64,000 bases of DNA from Theristus sp. LFF4_11. Lineage: Eukaryota; Nematoda; Chromadorea; Monhysterida; Xyalidae. The notes beneath the pieces are model-generated. The model was not told the DNA's origin. It ran no database searches and worked only from the letters and a program-made list of their open reading frames with translations. Position numbers and translations under genes: made by a program. The stretch spans positions 32,437 through 96,436 of the forward strand of contig JASANC010002284.1 in assembly GCA_030248135.1 (NCBI GenBank), written 5' to 3'. Positions 61,168 through 64,000 of this stretch are shown piece after piece; positions within the stretch are counted from its first letter, which is position 1, and every line of letters begins with the position of its first letter.

Positions 61168-64000
61168 CCAAGGGTACAGGGACATTCTACTAATCAAGGC
61201 GCTTCATGTTTACCCCCTGAGTACCCGCTGATTATGCCTATAAAGGTCGTTTTTAGGGTGCGGAAGTTGAAAAACCCTCGATTTTTTGCGATTTATCGCA
61301 AAGTGTACCTTTTTAGCCCTACCGTATCTCGTAGTTGCACAGTTTCTGGAACCTCACACAGTATTCACGTGAAAGATCTTGCGGAGTTCTTTAAGGCCCT
61401 GTATCAATGAGCCCTTGCAAGGGGGGTCCCTGAGGCGCTACGACGCTAGTTAAAATTACTTTTTTTTTAAATTACGCTATTTTTTTAAAACATTTTTTTG
61501 AGCTTATAAACACAATTTTTCGATTTTCATTTTTGGTTCTACAGAGGGGTTTTCGGGGTCGCTGAATTCGAATCAGATCTTAGATTTTTGTCCCGGGCAC
61601 TTTTTTGCTCTAAAATTGGACAAAAACACAATTTTTTGCGTTTTCCAGTGTTTTTTAATTTTAATTTCAAATTTTAAGTGCGGATTTTTTTAACAAAGCT
61701 GTTTTACAACAGCCTCACAACCGCTGTATTGGAACCAGTTTTGATATTTTGCAACTGACCACTTGCCCACCCAAAAAATGGGTAAAAAGTTGATTTTTTT
61801 GCTTTTTGCACACGTTTTTGTTTCACAGTGAAAAAATCAAGTTAGAAACAACTTGTAATTTTAATTTTTAGTTCTACATGGAGGGTTTCGGGGTCGCTGA
61901 ATTCGAATCTGACCTTAGATTTTTGTCCCGGGCTTTTTTTCCTCTAAAAGTTGGGCAAAAACACATTTTTATGCGTTTTCCAGTGGTTTTTTTTTAATTT
62001 TTAGTTTTAAATGTAGAGTTGTTTAAAAAACAGTTTCATAACAGCCTTACAACCGCTGTATCTGAATCAGTTTTGATATTTTGCAACTGACCACTCCCCC
62101 ACCCAAAAAATGGGTAAAAAGTTGATTTTTTTGCTTTTTGCACACGTTTTCGTTTCACAGAAAAAATCAAGTTAGAAACAACTTGTAATTTTAATTTGTA
62201 GTTCTACATAGGCGGTTTCAGGGTCGCTAAATTCGAATCTGACCTTAGATTTTTGCCCCGGGCATTTTTTTGCCCAAACACATTTTTATGCGTTTTCCAG
62301 TGGTTTTTTGTTTTAATTTTTTATTTTAAGTGCGGATTTTTTTTAACAAAGCTGTTTTATAACAGCCATACAACCGCTGTATCTGAATCAGTTTTGATAT
62401 TTTGGGTGAGCAAATCGTCAGTTGCAAAATATAAAAACTGATTCAGATACACCGGTTGTAAGGCTGTTAGAAAACAGTTTTTTAAACTCTACATTTATAA
62501 CTAAAAAAACCACTGGAAAACGCATAAAAATGTGTTTTTGCCCAATTTTTAGAGCAAAAAATGCCCGGGGCAAAAATCTAAGGTCAGATTCGAATTCAGC
62601 GACTCCGAAAACATCTGTGTAGAACTAAAAATTAAAATTACAAGTTGTTTCTAAACTGATTTTTTACTGTGAAACGAAATAGTGTGCAAAAAGCAAAAAA
62701 ATCAACTTTTTACCCATTTTTTGAGTGGGCAAGTGGTCAGTTGCAAAATATCAAAACAGATTCAGATACAGCGGTTGTAAGGCTGTTATGAAACAGCTTT
62801 GTTAAAAAAAATCCGCACTTAAAATTAAAAATTAAAACAAAAAACCACTGGAAAACGCATAAAAATGAATTTTTGCCCAATTTTAAAAGCAAAAAATGCC
62901 CGAGGCAAAAATCTAAGGTCAGATTCGAATTCAGCGACCCCGAAACCCTCCATGTAGAACTAAAAATTAAAATTACAAGTTGTTTCTAACTTGATTTTTT
63001 CACTGTGAAACAAAAACGTGTGCAAAAAGCAAAAAAATCAACTTTTTACCCATTTTTTGGGTGGGCAAGTGGTCAGTTGCAAAATATCAAAACTGATTCC
63101 AATACAGCGGTTGTAAGGATGTTACAAAACAGCTTTGTTAAACAAATCCGCACTTAAAATTAAAAATTAAAACAAAAAACCACTGGAAAACGCATAAATT
63201 GTGTTTTTGCCCAATTTTTAAAACAAAAAAATGCCCGAGGCAAAAATCTAAGGTTAGATTCGAATTCAGCGACCCCGAAATCCTTTATGTAGAACTAAAA
63301 ATTAAAATTACAAGTTGTTTCTAACTTGATTTTTTTCACTGTGAAACGAAAACGTGTGCAAAAAGCAAAAAAATCAACTTTTTACCCATTTTTTAGGTGG
63401 GCAAGTGGTCAGTTGCAAAATATCAAAACTGATTCCGATACAGCGGTTGTAAGGCTGTTGTAAAACAGTTTTGTTAAAAAAATCCGCATTTAAAATTAAA
63501 AATTAAAATTAAAAAAACACTGGAAAACGCAAAAAATTGTGTTTTTGCCCAATTTTAGAGCAAAAAAGTGCCCGGGGCAAAAATCTAAAATTAGATTCGA
63601 ATTCAGCGACCCCGAAAACCCCTCTGTAGAACCAAAAATGAAAATCGAAAAATTGTGTTTATAAGCTCAAAAAAGGTTTTAAAAAAATAGCGTAATTTTA
63701 AAAAAAAAGTAATTTTAACTAGCGTCGTAGCGCCTCAGGGACCCCCCTTGCAAGGGCTCATTGATACAGGGCCTTAAAGAACTCCGCAAGATCTTTCACG
63801 TGAATACTGTGTGAGGTTCCAGAAACTGTGCAACTACGAGATACGGTAGGGCTAAAAAGGTACATTTTGCGAAAAATCGCAAAAAATCGAGGGTTTTTCA
63901 ACTTCCGCACCCTAAAAACGACCTTTATAGGCATAATCAGGGAGTACTCAGGGGGTAAACCTGAAGCGCCTTGATTAGTAGAATGTCCCTGCACCCTTGG
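61168..64000. repeat. Large palindrome with tandem repeats in both arms (runs off the window)
   Basis: The left arm (61168-62404) is repeated inverted on the right (62427 to the window end). Both arms contain tandem units of about 330 bp (marker GGGTCGCTGAATTCGAATCT or its inverse): three on the left (near 61555, 61885, 62220) and four on the right (near 62598, 62935, 63270, 63606). The hairpin turn is near 62415. Each outer arm keeps one open frame (61144-61410 + and 63758-63994 -). Confidence 0.9.

Overview
This is nuclear DNA from an intron-rich animal, most likely an invertebrate. Five conserved eukaryotic genes can be reconstructed from short GC-rich exons set in AT-rich, repeat-filled introns and spacers. 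The phylum is not resolved. The make-up of the GPCPD1 homologue (CBM20 domain, acidic linker, GDPD domain) would suit a nematode or another ecdysozoan, but that is inference. There are no bacterial-type operons, no CRISPR array and no complete rRNA or tRNA gene.

Layout, left to right. 1-2.9 kb is repeats. 2972-11460 (-) is a ten-exon MBOAT1/2-type lysophospholipid acyltransferase. 11.5-19 kb is intergenic with mobile elements and one 48-codon membrane ORF. 19059-37112 (-) is a seventeen-exon GPCPD1-type glycerophosphocholine phosphodiesterase. 37.2-40.2 kb is a stack of nested hAT-like elements. 40254-42405 (+) is ribosomal protein eL28 (RPL28), four exons. 43522-45957 (+) is LHPP phosphatase, six exons. 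47241-56362 (-) is DPY30, seven exons, whose 7-kb last intron holds a 6.6-kb TTAA-flanked inverted-repeat element. 56.6-60 kb is more nested elements. 60408-60792 (+) is the start of an unrecognised gene for a membrane-anchored peptide with 27- and 24-nt micro-exons. 61.2-64 kb is a large palindrome that runs off the window.

For every named gene I built the exon chain by hand. Reading phases agree at every junction, and the total lengths are multiples of three: 548, 890, 138, 273 and 212 codons before the stop. The genes do not form a pathway, although MBOAT1/2 (lysophospholipid re-acylation) and GPCPD1 (glycerophosphocholine breakdown) both act in phospholipid turnover.

The rest is dominated by non-autonomous DNA transposons whose ends and target-site duplications can be read directly: hAT-like (8-bp duplications), Tc1/mariner-like (TA), piggyBac-like (TTAA) and foldback types, many inserted into one another. 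There are also two tRNA-derived SINE families. About a third of the inferred 5' splice sites have a pyrimidine at +3, which is unusual.
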